DNA of 64,000 bases, taken from Candidatus Cybelea sp. GTDB taxonomy: Bacteria > Vulcanimicrobiota > Vulcanimicrobiia > Vulcanimicrobiales > Vulcanimicrobiaceae. The DNA is taken from the NCBI GenBank assembly GCA_036489315.1, contig DASXFZ010000001.1, positions 36,598 through 100,597 of the forward strand. The letters are read 5' to 3'. Positions within the stretch are counted from its first letter, which is position 1; each line of letters begins with the position of its first letter. The notes beneath the pieces were generated by a model that did not search any database, was not told the DNA's origin, and saw only the letters and a list, made by a program, of their open reading frames with translations. Below are positions 9,379 through 17,436 of this stretch, piece by piece. Made by a program: the position numbers and the translations under genes.

Positions 9379-10491
9379 TCACGCTTTCGGGGTTTCAATC
9401 GTCATCCGCGCGGCACCGATCGCATAGTCGCTCATACCGTAATAGATGTCGTACACGTGCTCGCCGAGGTCGGGTCGCGGATCGAGGCCGGTGGGAAAAA
9501 CGACGTTGTCGACGATGCCTTTGCGCTCTTCTTTCATCTGCGGCGCGAGAATCGGTTGGGGCGAGCGGTACAGGATCTTGTCGGGGCGTTCGAGGTCGTG
9601 CAGCACGATGCCGGCCCGGTACTGCAGCGAAGGCTTGCGCGCGCCGTTACCGATCGAATCGACCCCGTGGAAGAGCGAGAGCCACATCTCCGTGCCGTCG
9701 AGTGCGATCTTGACCGGCGGCGTGCCCGCGCCGATCTTGATCGAACCCCAGGATGCATCCGGAGAGAGAACCTGGCGGCTCTCGGCGACGTTGCAAAGCT
9801 TGTTGCGGTCTTTCAGGACCGGCGCCAGCGGCACGTAGCCGATGCGGATCGATTCGCGATCCTCAAACGGCATGCGCTCGATCATCGGAATTGCAGCGCG
9901 TCCGTCGACACTCGAAAGATGGAGCATGGGCCGGTGATAGAACGCCAGCGACTTGCGGCCCTGGGGCGAAAGCACCGGTTCGGGAAAGAAGGCTGCGTCC
10001 TTGTCGTCCCCGACGACGTTTGCAGAACCCGCGAAACGCACCGGGCCGAGACGCTCCCAGTGATACGCATCCTTCGAGAGCGCGATCGCGATGCGCGGGC
10101 CGTCGGGCCCAAACGCGGTGTACGCCATCACGTACGCCTCGAGCTGGGGCACATAGGTGACGCGAGGATCCTCGCACCCGTAGCCAGGACGAGGCCGCAC
10201 TTCGTACGGAGCCTCCGGCTGCAGCGCAAAGTCGAGACGATCGCAGCGAAATCCGTCGGGTTCCTGCTGCGTCCGCATCGTTCCGACACGCGAAATGTTT
10301 CCCTCGGCAACACAGCGAGGGTAGAGCAGCAGCTCTCCGCCGGGCGCTCGCGCCGCTGCCGGATTCAGGATGCCCCCGGCCTCGTCCGGAGTTCCGTCCG
10401 GCATCGTCACGACGCCCAGGCGGTCGACCTGCACCGCGAGGTTCTCGAGTGCGTCTGAATCTGAGGATGATTGTTCTTTCGGAGAGAGCAC
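9379..10491 (-). CDS. GH130-type glycoside phosphorylase/hydrolase-like protein, copy 1
   Basis: The five-bladed propeller signature of GH130 and its relatives is visible: YGCEDPRVTYV near residue 110, FPEPV, and near the C-terminus VVFPTGLD and DIYYGMSDYAIGAARM. GH130 enzymes cleave beta-mannosides, usually by phosphorolysis, in the cytoplasm; the EDPR motif is where the family's catalytic Asp lies. No signal peptide is seen. A GTG at 10491 places the start just after the upstream stop; an ATG-type start at 10530 would overlap that gene by 32 bases. The substrate is unknown, and GH43/GH32-type folds look similar in such short motifs. A shorter relative is at 59074. Confidence 0.78.
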   Translation of the reverse strand: MLSPKEQSSSDSDALENLAVQVDRLGVVTMPDGTPDEAGGILNPAAARAPGGELLLYPRCVAEGNISRVGTMRTQQEPDGFRCDRLDFALQPEAPYEVRPRPGYGCEDPRVTYVPQLEAYVMAYTAFGPDGPRIAIALSKDAYHWERLGPVRFAGSANVVGDDKDAAFFPEPVLSPQGRKSLAFYHRPMLHLSSVDGRAAIPMIERMPFEDRESIRIGYVPLAPVLKDRNKLCNVAESRQVLSPDASWGSIKIGAGTPPVKIALDGTEMWLSLFHGVDSIGNGARKPSLQYRAGIVLHDLERPDKILYRSPQPILAPQMKEERKGIVDNVVFPTGLDPRPDLGEHVYDIYYGMSDYAIGAARMTIETPKA

Positions 10492-10498
10492 GGCTACC

Positions 10499-10942
10499 CT
10501 ATGGCAAGTAGGTCGTTGCGATCGGTGCATCGCTCGGCGTTACGACTTCAACTCGAACGCCTCGACGATAGACCGAGTTCGGAACGATCCAGAGCGTAAA
10601 AGTACGGTATGGCGCCGATGGCTCGCCGGCGTCGGCGGGCGCCTGTTCGAACGCGACGACGCGCACGCGCTGGGGACTGGCACTAATCGATTCCACGATT
10701 TGCTTATAACCCGTTCGGTCGTGCGGGCCCATTAAAAGCGCGACGCCGAACTCGCCTTTGAAGTGAACGGGCGCACGGATGCCGAGCTTGCTCAGGGAGA
10801 CCGCATCGCGTACTATAGTGATTTGGTTGCCTCCTAAGACGGTGGTTGTGCCCGTTGCAAGCGTTTTTACGCGCACCTCGCGACATCCGACCAGCACGAT
10901 GAGCCCCAAGGCTAGACCGGCCAGGGTCAAGCAGCGCTTCAC
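10499..10942 (-). CDS. Lipoprotein, possibly PrcB C-terminal-domain type
   Basis: The 147-residue protein has a lipoprotein signal ending VLVGCRE (Cys20). The mature part has a beta strand with VALLMGPHDRTGY, then alternating strands ending IVPNSVYRRGVRVEVV. The V-x-L-x-G-x-x-x-T-G-Y pattern resembles the PrcB C-terminal domain found in protease-stabilising lipoproteins, but the match is short and I hold it loosely. It is the first gene of the minus-strand run that continues to prfC and the dehydratase, and it is divergent from ctaA (72-base gap), so its promoter should lie in that gap. Confidence 0.7.
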   Translation of the reverse strand: MKRCLTLAGLALGLIVLVGCREVRVKTLATGTTTVLGGNQITIVRDAVSLSKLGIRAPVHFKGEFGVALLMGPHDRTGYKQIVESISASPQRVRVVAFEQAPADAGEPSAPYRTFTLWIVPNSVYRRGVRVEVVTPSDAPIATTYLP

Positions 10943-11014
10943 GGCCGACCGCTTCGCCCGAGCCGTTCATTTGTCATTGCCGCCCGGCTCCAACCGGGCT
11001 ACGCTGAGGATCGG

Positions 11015-11950
11015 ATGAAACGACTCCTGCGCCTCGCGCTCGCTGCCGATGCCGTCGCCATGATGACTATCGTGCTCGGGAGCTGGACGCGCATCAATGG
11101 GGCCGGGCTCACTTGCCCGGATTGGCCGCTTTGCAACGGGCACCTGATTCCGGCCATGACCGGCGGGACGCTGTGGGAGTGGACGCACCGGCTGCTCGCG
11201 TTCCTGGTGGCGCCTCTCACGATCGCCCTGATCGCCGTCGCGTGGCCTGAACGGCGGCGTTTCGCCTTCGTGGGCCCCACCATCGCCGTGATCGTCGCCC
11301 TCTTCACGCTGCAAGTCGTGCTCGGCGCCGAAACGGTGCGGCTCGGAAACTCGCCCGCCTCGGTGGTCCTGCACTGGGCCACCGCAATGGCCTTCATCGC
11401 GTCGCTGACCGCGATGGCGGTCTTCGCCGGGGCCTCGCAGGGAGCCGGAGAGGCTTCCAGCACGTCCTCGGAGCGCTCCTCGCCATACCTGCTCGTCACG
11501 GTCGGGGCGACCGCGGCGCTCGCATTCGCGACGATGTGCGTGGGAGCGTACGTGAGCTCGAGCGGCGCCGGCCTCGCCTGTCTTTCGATTCCCGGCTGCG
11601 CCGGCAACGTCGTCGTCTACACGACGGGCCAGTTCGTGCAGATGGTGCATCGCATCGCGGCGGGCGTCACGCTCGCCAGTGCAGCCGCCGCGCTCGCGCT
11701 CGCGTGGGCGCGTCCCGCGTCCGTTCGCGTTCGCGCAGCCGTCGCGACGGGCGTCGTGCTCGTCTCCATTCAAATCCTGTTGGGTCTGCTCAACGTTGCG
11801 CTGCGCTTGCCGGTAGATCTGCGTGAGGCGCACGCGGTCAATGCCGCGCTCCTCTTCTTGGCCTTCTTCGTTGCAACCGTCTTTGCGCTGATGGACGCGG
11901 CGGTACCGCGGCCCGCGCGCGAGTTGGGGTCCGGCGGGTCTGGGCGTTGA
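11015..11950 (+). CDS. ctaA: Haem A synthase (CtaA/COX15 family)
   Basis: The 311-residue integral membrane protein has about eight transmembrane helices in two similar halves. The first half shows GSWTRINGAGLTCPDWPLCNG, the cysteine-pair loop of CtaA, followed by EWTHRLLAF with a haem-ligand histidine. The second half repeats GAYVSSSGAGLACLSIPGC and MVHRIAAG. The enzyme oxidises the C8 methyl of haem O to give haem A. A GAGG sequence lies just before the ATG. Its stop overlaps the next gene's TTG start in TTGA, and the caa3 oxidase genes that need haem A sit 5 kb away. Confidence 0.95.
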   Translation: MKRLLRLALAADAVAMMTIVLGSWTRINGAGLTCPDWPLCNGHLIPAMTGGTLWEWTHRLLAFLVAPLTIALIAVAWPERRRFAFVGPTIAVIVALFTLQVVLGAETVRLGNSPASVVLHWATAMAFIASLTAMAVFAGASQGAGEASSTSSERSSPYLLVTVGATAALAFATMCVGAYVSSSGAGLACLSIPGCAGNVVVYTTGQFVQMVHRIAAGVTLASAAAALALAWARPASVRVRAAVATGVVLVSIQILLGLLNVALRLPVDLREAHAVNAALLFLAFFVATVFALMDAAVPRPARELGSGGSGR

Positions 11951-12816
11951 CCGCACTAACTCGCGTACGCGATTACTACGAGCTTTCGAAGCCGCGTATC
12001 ATCGTATTGCTGCTCGTCACGACCGCCGCGTCGATGGTGATGGCCGCACGGGGCTTGCCGCCGCTCGTGCTGGTCTTTTGGACGCTGCTGGCCGGAGCGC
12101 TAGCCGCCGCATCGGCCGGGGCGTTCAACTGCGTCTGGGATGCCGACATCGATCGCGTGATGAAGCGCACCCAAGATCGGCCGATTCCCGCCGGGCGAAT
12201 CTCGCGGCGCGCTGGAACCGTTTACGCTGCCCTCGCCGGCGCGTTGTCGTTCGGGCTGTTCTACGTCTTCGTCGATCCGCTGGCCGCGTGGCTTTCCTTG
12301 GCGGGGAATGTCTACTACGTCGGAATCTACACGATGTGGCTCAAGCGCATCACGCCGCTCAACATCGTGATCGGCGGAGCCGCAGGTTCGGTGCCGCCGC
12401 TGGTCGGCTGGGCCGCCGTCACGAACCACATCGGCGGCCCCGCATTAGGGCTTTTCGCGCTGATCTTTCTTTGGACGCCGCCGCATTTTTGGTCGCTCGC
12501 TCTGATGACCGAGACCGATTACGGCAAGGCGAACATCCCGATGCTGCCAAACGTCTGCGGCCGCGAACGAACCAAGCGCGAGATCGTCTACTACAGCCTC
12601 TTGCTCGTCGCGGCGTCGCTCTTGCTTTACCCCCTGCACGTGATGGGTGCGCTCTACTTCGGCGCGGCCGCGGTTCTCGGCGGCATCTTCGTCCTCGATG
12701 CGTGGCGAACGTGGCGCGAGCGCAGTGGAACGATCGCAGCGCGGAAACTCTTCCGCTTCTCGCTCGTCTACCTCGCCTTGATGTGCGCGGTGATGGTGAT
12801 CGACAGGGTCGTCTAG
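11947..12816 (+). CDS. ctaB: Protoheme IX farnesyltransferase (haem O synthase)
   Basis: The 289-residue UbiA-fold prenyltransferase has about nine membrane helices. The substrate-binding loop NCVWDADIDRVMKRTQDRP (near residues 58-76) is the characteristic NxxxDxxxD motif, and a second aspartate-containing loop, TETDYGKANIPMLPN, follows near 190. It attaches a farnesyl group to protohaem to make haem O, the substrate of CtaA. The TTG start overlaps the ctaA stop by four bases, so ctaA and ctaB are coupled. The length is normal for the family. Confidence 0.95.
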   Translation: MTALTRVRDYYELSKPRIIVLLLVTTAASMVMAARGLPPLVLVFWTLLAGALAAASAGAFNCVWDADIDRVMKRTQDRPIPAGRISRRAGTVYAALAGALSFGLFYVFVDPLAAWLSLAGNVYYVGIYTMWLKRITPLNIVIGGAAGSVPPLVGWAAVTNHIGGPALGLFALIFLWTPPHFWSLALMTETDYGKANIPMLPNVCGRERTKREIVYYSLLLVAASLLLYPLHVMGALYFGAAAVLGGIFVLDAWRTWRERSGTIAARKLFRFSLVYLALMCAVMVIDRVV

Positions 12817-12826
12817 TGGGGCCGCG

Positions 12827-14155
12827 ATGAGTCGCCTGCTGTGGACGCTCTCGCTCGGCGTCTTTGCCGGTGCGCTCGATTTGAGCGTGCTCTCTCCGGC
12901 GCTGCCGGCGCTCGGGCGAGCCTTCAGCGTCGAGAGCGGTGACCTAGCCTGGGTCTTCACCCTTTACTTGCTCGTGACGGTGATCTCGATCGCGGTGGCG
13001 AGCGCGATGGCCGATCGTTTCGGCCGCCGGCCGGTCTATCTCGTCTGCATCTCGCTCTTTGCCGCCGGAAGCATCGTCGCGATCCTCGCGCCGAACTACG
13101 GCGTCTTCCTCGCCGCGCGCGGAATTCAAGCGCTGGGAGCGGGCGGGATTTTTCCCGTCGCTACCGCTGCCATCGGCGACGCCGTTCCGGCGCAGCGGCG
13201 CGGCGCGGCGCTGGGCATCGTTGCCGCGACGTGGGGCTTGGCGGCCGTCATCGGCCCCAGCCTCGGCGGGCTCGTTACGCACTACGTTTCGTGGCGCTAT
13301 ATCTTCGTCGCGAACGTTCCGCTCGCGGGCGCCGTCTTCTGGATGGCGATGCGCGACCTGCCGGTGGCGATTCCGCAGCGCAAGCGCCGGCTCGATCTCG
13401 TTGGATTGACGCTGCTCTGCGTCGGCCTGCTCGCGCTGACCGAAGGCCTGATCGAGATGCGGCTGGCGGTCGGAATCGGCGGAATCGGGATACTCGCCGC
13501 GTTCGTCGCCTACGAGTTCGGAGCGGACGATCCCCTGCTGCCGGTCGGCGTTTTGCGTACGACGCAGCTCTTCAAAACGTACGCGCTCGAGCTCGTCATC
13601 GGCGTCTTGGAGGGTTCGCTCTTCTTCATACCGGCGGCACTGGTCGCCGCGCAGGGCCTATCGTATGCCGCCGCGGGCTTTATCGCCGCGCTGGGCGCGC
13701 TGATGTTCGTCCTGGTCATTCCGGCGTCGGGACGCGCGCTCGATCGAGTGGGCAGCCGCGACGTTCTGCTGGCCGGCACCGTCTGCAGCGAGATCGGCCT
13801 CGCCGTCTTCGCGTTGGGATTTACGTCGCTGCCGCTGGCCTTGCTCGCGATCGTCGTCGCGGGTGCAGGGTTCGGCGCGCTGCTCGGTGCGCCGACGCGT
13901 TACATCGTCACCAACGAGACTCCGCGAAGCGCACGCGCAACCGCGGTCGGCCTCTTGAGCCAGGCCTTGATCGTCGGACAGATCCTCGGGAGCTCGCTTG
14001 CAGGCGGCTTCTTGAGCGCCGCGCAGAGCGACGTCGCCGGTTACCGGCACGCGTACCTCGCATTTTGCGCGGTCGCCTTCGTTGCGGTCCTGCTGGCAGC
14101 AACGCTGAAGCCGCGCGCACAGGAGCGAACGCACCCAATCGAGGAGGCTGCTTAA
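12827..14155 (+). CDS. MFS drug-efflux-type transporter (DHA family)
   Basis: The 442-residue polytopic protein has the MFS signature DRFGRRPVYL after the second helix and the antiporter motif C region GPSLGGLVTHYVSWRYIF in helix 5, typical of drug:proton antiporters. I count about 13-14 hydrophobic segments, closest to the EmrB/QacA (DHA2) group though slightly short. The substrate is not readable. It begins ten bases after ctaB, so it may be co-transcribed with the haem genes without being functionally related. Its end is separated from the AidB-like gene by 14 bases. Confidence 0.88.
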   Translation: MSRLLWTLSLGVFAGALDLSVLSPALPALGRAFSVESGDLAWVFTLYLLVTVISIAVASAMADRFGRRPVYLVCISLFAAGSIVAILAPNYGVFLAARGIQALGAGGIFPVATAAIGDAVPAQRRGAALGIVAATWGLAAVIGPSLGGLVTHYVSWRYIFVANVPLAGAVFWMAMRDLPVAIPQRKRRLDLVGLTLLCVGLLALTEGLIEMRLAVGIGGIGILAAFVAYEFGADDPLLPVGVLRTTQLFKTYALELVIGVLEGSLFFIPAALVAAQGLSYAAAGFIAALGALMFVLVIPASGRALDRVGSRDVLLAGTVCSEIGLAVFALGFTSLPLALLAIVVAGAGFGALLGAPTRYIVTNETPRSARATAVGLLSQALIVGQILGSSLAGGFLSAAQSDVAGYRHAYLAFCAVAFVAVLLAATLKPRAQERTHPIEEAA

Positions 14156-14169
14156 CGGCCCCACCTGCC

Positions 14170-15795
14170 ATGCTCGACAATCAACCGCCCGCGCTCGAGA
14201 ACTACAACCTCTTCCGAACGGATCGCGTTTTGCGGGAGGCGGTCGCGCGCGAGGCGCCCGACGGCGTAAACGGCGAGTTAACGGTATTGGGCGAGCTGGC
14301 CGGACGAGCCGAAACGATCGCGCTCGGATTCGACGCAAACGAACATCCTCCAGAGCTTCGCACGCACGACCGGTTCGGCGAACGCATCGATGAGGTTCGC
14401 TTTCATCCCGCGTGGCATACGCTCATGTCGCACGCACTGCGTGCGGGCCTTGCGGGGCTAGCCTGGGACGATCCCAGACCGAACCCGCACGTGCGCCGCG
14501 CGGCGAAGTTCTTTCTGTGGTCGCAGGTCGAAGCGGGGCACGGCTGCCCGCTCTCGATGACCTACGCTGCGGTACCGGTCGTACGCGCCCTGCAGCACGC
14601 CGGCGCAACGTGGGTCCGGGCGCTGACGCAGCCGCACTACGACGCGCGAACGCTGCCGATCGAGCAAAAGAGCGGCGGACTCTGCGGCATGGGCATGACG
14701 GAGCGGCAAGGCGGGTCCGACATTAGAACCAACCAGACGCGCGCGATTGCCGCAACGACGCCCGGCAGCGGGCAAGAGTACCTGCTGGACGGCCAAAAAT
14801 GGTTTTGCAGCGCGCCGGCCAGCGATGCATTCCTCGTTCTCGCGCAGGCGCCGAGTGGAATCTCCTGCTTTCTCGTGCCGCGCGTGCTTCCCGACGCGAC
14901 CCGCAACGCAATGCAGCTCGTTCGGCTAAAAGACAAACTCGGTAATCGCAGCAACGCATCGGCCGAAGTCGAATTTCACGCGGCGCATGGGTGGCTGATC
15001 GGCGACGAGGGCGAAGGGCTCGTCCGGATCGTCGAGATGGTCAACCACACGCGCCTCGACTGCGCGCTCGGTTCGGCCGGCCTCATGCGGGCCGCGCTTG
15101 CACAAGCGATCCACCACGCAATCTACCGTCGCGCGTTCGGCAAAGCGCTGATCGATCAGCCGCTGATGCAAAACGTACTGGCGGACCTCGCGCTGGAGTC
15201 CGAGGCGGCGACGCTCCTCGTCTTGCGCGTCGCGCGGACGATCGACGCGCCGAATTCGCCCGCGGCGTCGGCGCTCAAACGCATCGGAACCGCGCTCGCG
15301 AAGTACTACATTTGCAAGCGAGCGCCGGCGATCGCTGCAGAAGCCCTCGAATGCCTTGGCGGCAATGGGTACGTTGAGGAATCGATCATGCCGCGGCTCT
15401 ACCGGGAAGCGCCTCTGAACTCGATCTGGGAAGGCTCTGGGAACGTCAACGCGCTCGACGTCGTCCGGGTGCTGCAAAAACAGCCCGAAGCCTATGCGGC
15501 CTGGCGAGCCGAACTCGAAGCTGCGCTCGACGAGCCGCTCATCGCGGCGGAACTGCGCGGCTTCGAACGCGACCTGCGCGATCGATCCCTCGCGCAGGCG
15601 CAAGCCCGCGCGCTCGGCGAGAAAATGGCGCTTCTCTGGCAGGCGGCGCTGCTCCATCGCTACGCACCGAGTTTGGTCGCGGAAGCCTTTTTGCGCAGCC
15701 GTCTCGGTGCGGCGGGACGAACGCTGGGAACGCTGCCGCCGGCTATCGATTTCCGCAGCATCATCGATCGCGCCGCGCCGATGGAAGCGCCGTGA
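14170..15795 (+). CDS. Acyl-CoA dehydrogenase family flavoprotein, AidB type
   Basis: The 541-residue protein follows E. coli AidB closely along its whole length: an N-terminal NxxLRTDRVLREAV-like region, RFHPAWHTLM near residue 80, GMGMTERQGGSD near 175 (FAD-binding strand), RLKDKLGNRSNAS near 255, and LGGNGYVEES and SIWEGSGN near 400-420. AidB is an FAD protein of the adaptive response to alkylation damage; its true substrate is unsettled. The open frame extends back to 13231, but that part is antisense-like shadow of the MFS gene, and the ATG at 14170 begins the conserved region. Its stop overlaps the next GTG start. Confidence 0.88.
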   Translation: MLDNQPPALENYNLFRTDRVLREAVAREAPDGVNGELTVLGELAGRAETIALGFDANEHPPELRTHDRFGERIDEVRFHPAWHTLMSHALRAGLAGLAWDDPRPNPHVRRAAKFFLWSQVEAGHGCPLSMTYAAVPVVRALQHAGATWVRALTQPHYDARTLPIEQKSGGLCGMGMTERQGGSDIRTNQTRAIAATTPGSGQEYLLDGQKWFCSAPASDAFLVLAQAPSGISCFLVPRVLPDATRNAMQLVRLKDKLGNRSNASAEVEFHAAHGWLIGDEGEGLVRIVEMVNHTRLDCALGSAGLMRAALAQAIHHAIYRRAFGKALIDQPLMQNVLADLALESEAATLLVLRVARTIDAPNSPAASALKRIGTALAKYYICKRAPAIAAEALECLGGNGYVEESIMPRLYREAPLNSIWEGSGNVNALDVVRVLQKQPEAYAAWRAELEAALDEPLIAAELRGFERDLRDRSLAQAQARALGEKMALLWQAALLHRYAPSLVAEAFLRSRLGAAGRTLGTLPPAIDFRSIIDRAAPMEAP

Positions 15796-16388
15796 AGGCG
15801 CGCGAGTTCGACCAGCGCAAGCACGGTCTCGCGCACCGGCGGTGGACCGCGCAGGAACGCCGTATCGTCTGGCGCGGGCTCACGGGCCGGTTCGCACTGG
15901 CGGTCGAGCCTCTGATCGGGATGGCCTTCATGGCGTTGCTGACGTGGGGAATCGTCTACCGCGCGCAGCACGTTGCGTCGGACGCCACCTTGATCAAGAT
16001 CGCCTGGATTTTCGCCGTGGGCACGATCGCGTTTGCGGGCTACTTCGTCGCGGTTCTGGTCGCCCCGGCCGTCGCCTACCTGCACACGTTCCGGCCGATC
16101 TACATTCTCGACGGCTACGTCCGCTATCGCGAGCCCGATGCCCAGTCGCGCAGCGATGCTTGCGGCTATGCGGCGGCGCTCTTTGCGGATCGCGAGCTCG
16201 CCGGCGAGTGGGAATGGCTCGGCCAGCGTCGCCTCCCGAACACGACGATCCCGGCGCTGATCGAGTTCTCGCTCTACGCGGGGATTCACAAGATCGACGG
16301 AAGGGCTACGGGCGTATTGCCCGATGAGGACTTGCCGCTGCTCGCGATCGGCATTGCGACGCGTCGCGGCAAACGGATCGACCTCTAG
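15792..16388 (+). CDS. Hypothetical two-helix membrane protein
   Basis: The 198-residue protein has two long hydrophobic segments (about residues 38-58 and 68-95) flanked by a basic N-terminus and a soluble C-terminal half with WEWLGQRRLPNTTIP and LPLLAIGIATRRGK. I do not recognise the family. The GTG start overlaps the aidB-like stop in GTGA, so the two are coupled. It converges on the oxidase cluster, with a small hairpin in the 18-base gap. Confidence 0.7.
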   Translation: MKAREFDQRKHGLAHRRWTAQERRIVWRGLTGRFALAVEPLIGMAFMALLTWGIVYRAQHVASDATLIKIAWIFAVGTIAFAGYFVAVLVAPAVAYLHTFRPIYILDGYVRYREPDAQSRSDACGYAAALFADRELAGEWEWLGQRRLPNTTIPALIEFSLYAGIHKIDGRATGVLPDEDLPLLAIGIATRRGKRIDL

Positions 16389-16403
16389 GAGCGACAGGCT
16401 CCT
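16387..16403. terminator. Short hairpin between convergent genes
   Basis: AGGAGC and GCTCCT form a perfect 6-bp stem with a 5-base loop, sitting at the very end of the plus-strand gene and just before the minus-strand gene ends. There is no clear T-run, so it is at best a weak bidirectional terminator. Confidence 0.3.
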
Positions 16404-16406
16404 GAG

Positions 16407-16598
16407 TTATTTCAGGGGAACGCGCTGCGTCGTATCGGCGGGCCAGTGATGCCCGTAGCCGGACTGCAGGCAGACCGCCGCGCCGATGGCGAAAATTATC
16501 AGCAGCCCGACGCTGGCAATCCGAATGAGGCCCGGCGGAATGCCGCGGCTCTCGGGAACTTTGCTAAAATCCATGTACTCGTCGTCTCGAACGATCAT
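16407..16598 (-). CDS. Tiny membrane protein in the oxidase operon (63 aa)
   Basis: The 63-residue protein has one transmembrane segment (about residues 26-46: IASVGLLIIFAIGAAVCLQ) and a short tail with GYGHHWPADT. It is the last gene of the caa3 oxidase run and follows the previous small gene within a base. Position and size suggest an accessory or fourth-subunit-like protein of the oxidase, but there is no diagnostic motif and the assignment is by context only. Confidence 0.6.
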   Translation of the reverse strand: MIVRDDEYMDFSKVPESRGIPPGLIRIASVGLLIIFAIGAAVCLQSGYGHHWPADTTQRVPLK

Positions 16599-16599
16599 C

Positions 16600-16809
16600 C
16601 TATGCCCCCTTCGGCGCGAAGCCGACGATGTTCAGCCCGGCCAAGAGCGCCAGCACCGCGCCGATGCCGAGCAGCACCAGCATCAACTTGAAAACTTGGT
16701 TCTCGACGCCGGTCGCTTGCCAATCCTTATAGAGCGCGTAAAAAGCCACGACGGCAACGATGATTCCGCCGATCACGGCTCCCATTCGTTCGATCAGTTG
16801 TGCGTTCAC
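16600..16809 (-). CDS. Tiny two-helix membrane protein in the oxidase operon (69 aa)
   Basis: The 69-residue protein has two transmembrane helices (about residues 9-27 and 40-62) separated by a short polar loop (KDWQATGVENQ). It lies 12 bases after ctaE in the same direction. Small helical subunits such as CtaF/CoxD occupy this position in many caa3 and aa3 operons, so an oxidase subunit IV-like role is plausible, but sequence alone does not prove it. Confidence 0.65.
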   Translation of the reverse strand: MNAQLIERMGAVIGGIIVAVVAFYALYKDWQATGVENQVFKLMLVLLGIGAVLALLAGLNIVGFAPKGA

Positions 16810-16821
16810 GAACGTCGCTCC

Positions 16822-17436
16822 TTAAATTAGATAGAAGATCGAAAAGAGCACGACCCAGATCACGTCGACGAAATGCCAGTAGAGCGTGCCCGCCGTGATC
16901 CCAAAGTACTTTCCCTTAGTGTAGACGCCGGCCGCCGACTGCAGGACGAGCACCGTGAGATAGCAGACACCGAAGAAGACGTGCATTCCGTGCATGCCGG
17001 TCAAGGTGAAGAACGATGCGCCGAAGATGCCGCTGCCCCACCAGGTCACGTGCTCGCCGAAGATCAGGTGATTGTATTCGTAGGCTTGTCCGCCGAGAAA
17101 TCCGGCGCCGAGTACGATCGTCGCCAGCAGGAACCACATGTACCTTATGAAGTTGCCGTGCTTGAAGTTCTCGAGCGCATAGTGCATCGTCGCGCCTGAG
17201 CCGAAGAGCACGACCGAGTTCCACGCCGCGAAGCCCACGTCGAGGCGCTGGATGCCGGGCGGCGGCCAGCCCTGCCCGCTGTTGCGCAGGTAGAGATAGG
17301 CGAAGATGAACGACGAGAACAACACGCAGTCGCTGACCAGGAAGAGCAGGAAGCCCTGGAGACGCAGTTCGCGCGTCTCGACGTAGAGCTGGTCTACTCC
17401 ATCGTGACCGTCTGCGCCGATCGCCGCAACCGACAT
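16822..17436 (-). CDS. ctaE: Cytochrome c oxidase subunit III
   Basis: The 204-residue protein has five transmembrane helices and the subunit III pattern: FLFLVSDCVLFSSFIFAYLYLR near the N-terminus, LGAGFLGGQAYEY in the middle, and TGMHGMHVFFGV and WHFVDVIWVVLFSIFYL at the end. The five-helix length is typical for caa3/bo3-type enzymes. It stabilises subunit I in the membrane. Its ATG overlaps the ctaD stop by one base (TGATG). Confidence 0.95.
   Translation of the reverse strand: MSVAAIGADGHDGVDQLYVETRELRLQGFLLFLVSDCVLFSSFIFAYLYLRNSGQGWPPPGIQRLDVGFAAWNSVVLFGSGATMHYALENFKHGNFIRYMWFLLATIVLGAGFLGGQAYEYNHLIFGEHVTWWGSGIFGASFFTLTGMHGMHVFFGVCYLTVLVLQSAAGVYTKGKYFGITAGTLYWHFVDVIWVVLFSIFYLI

Noticed and set aside
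8902..10458. 518-codon plus-strand frame opposite the GH130 gene and its downstream gene
   Set aside because: It lies antisense to two genes with recognisable features and has no domain or signal of its own.
10967..11956. 329-codon minus-strand frame opposite ctaA
   Set aside because: Shadow of the haem A synthase, whose motifs are unmistakable on the plus strand.
13231..14169. Long open frame extending upstream of the AidB-like gene
   Set aside because: The translated part is Arg/Ala-rich shadow of the MFS gene; conserved AidB sequence begins at the ATG at 14170.
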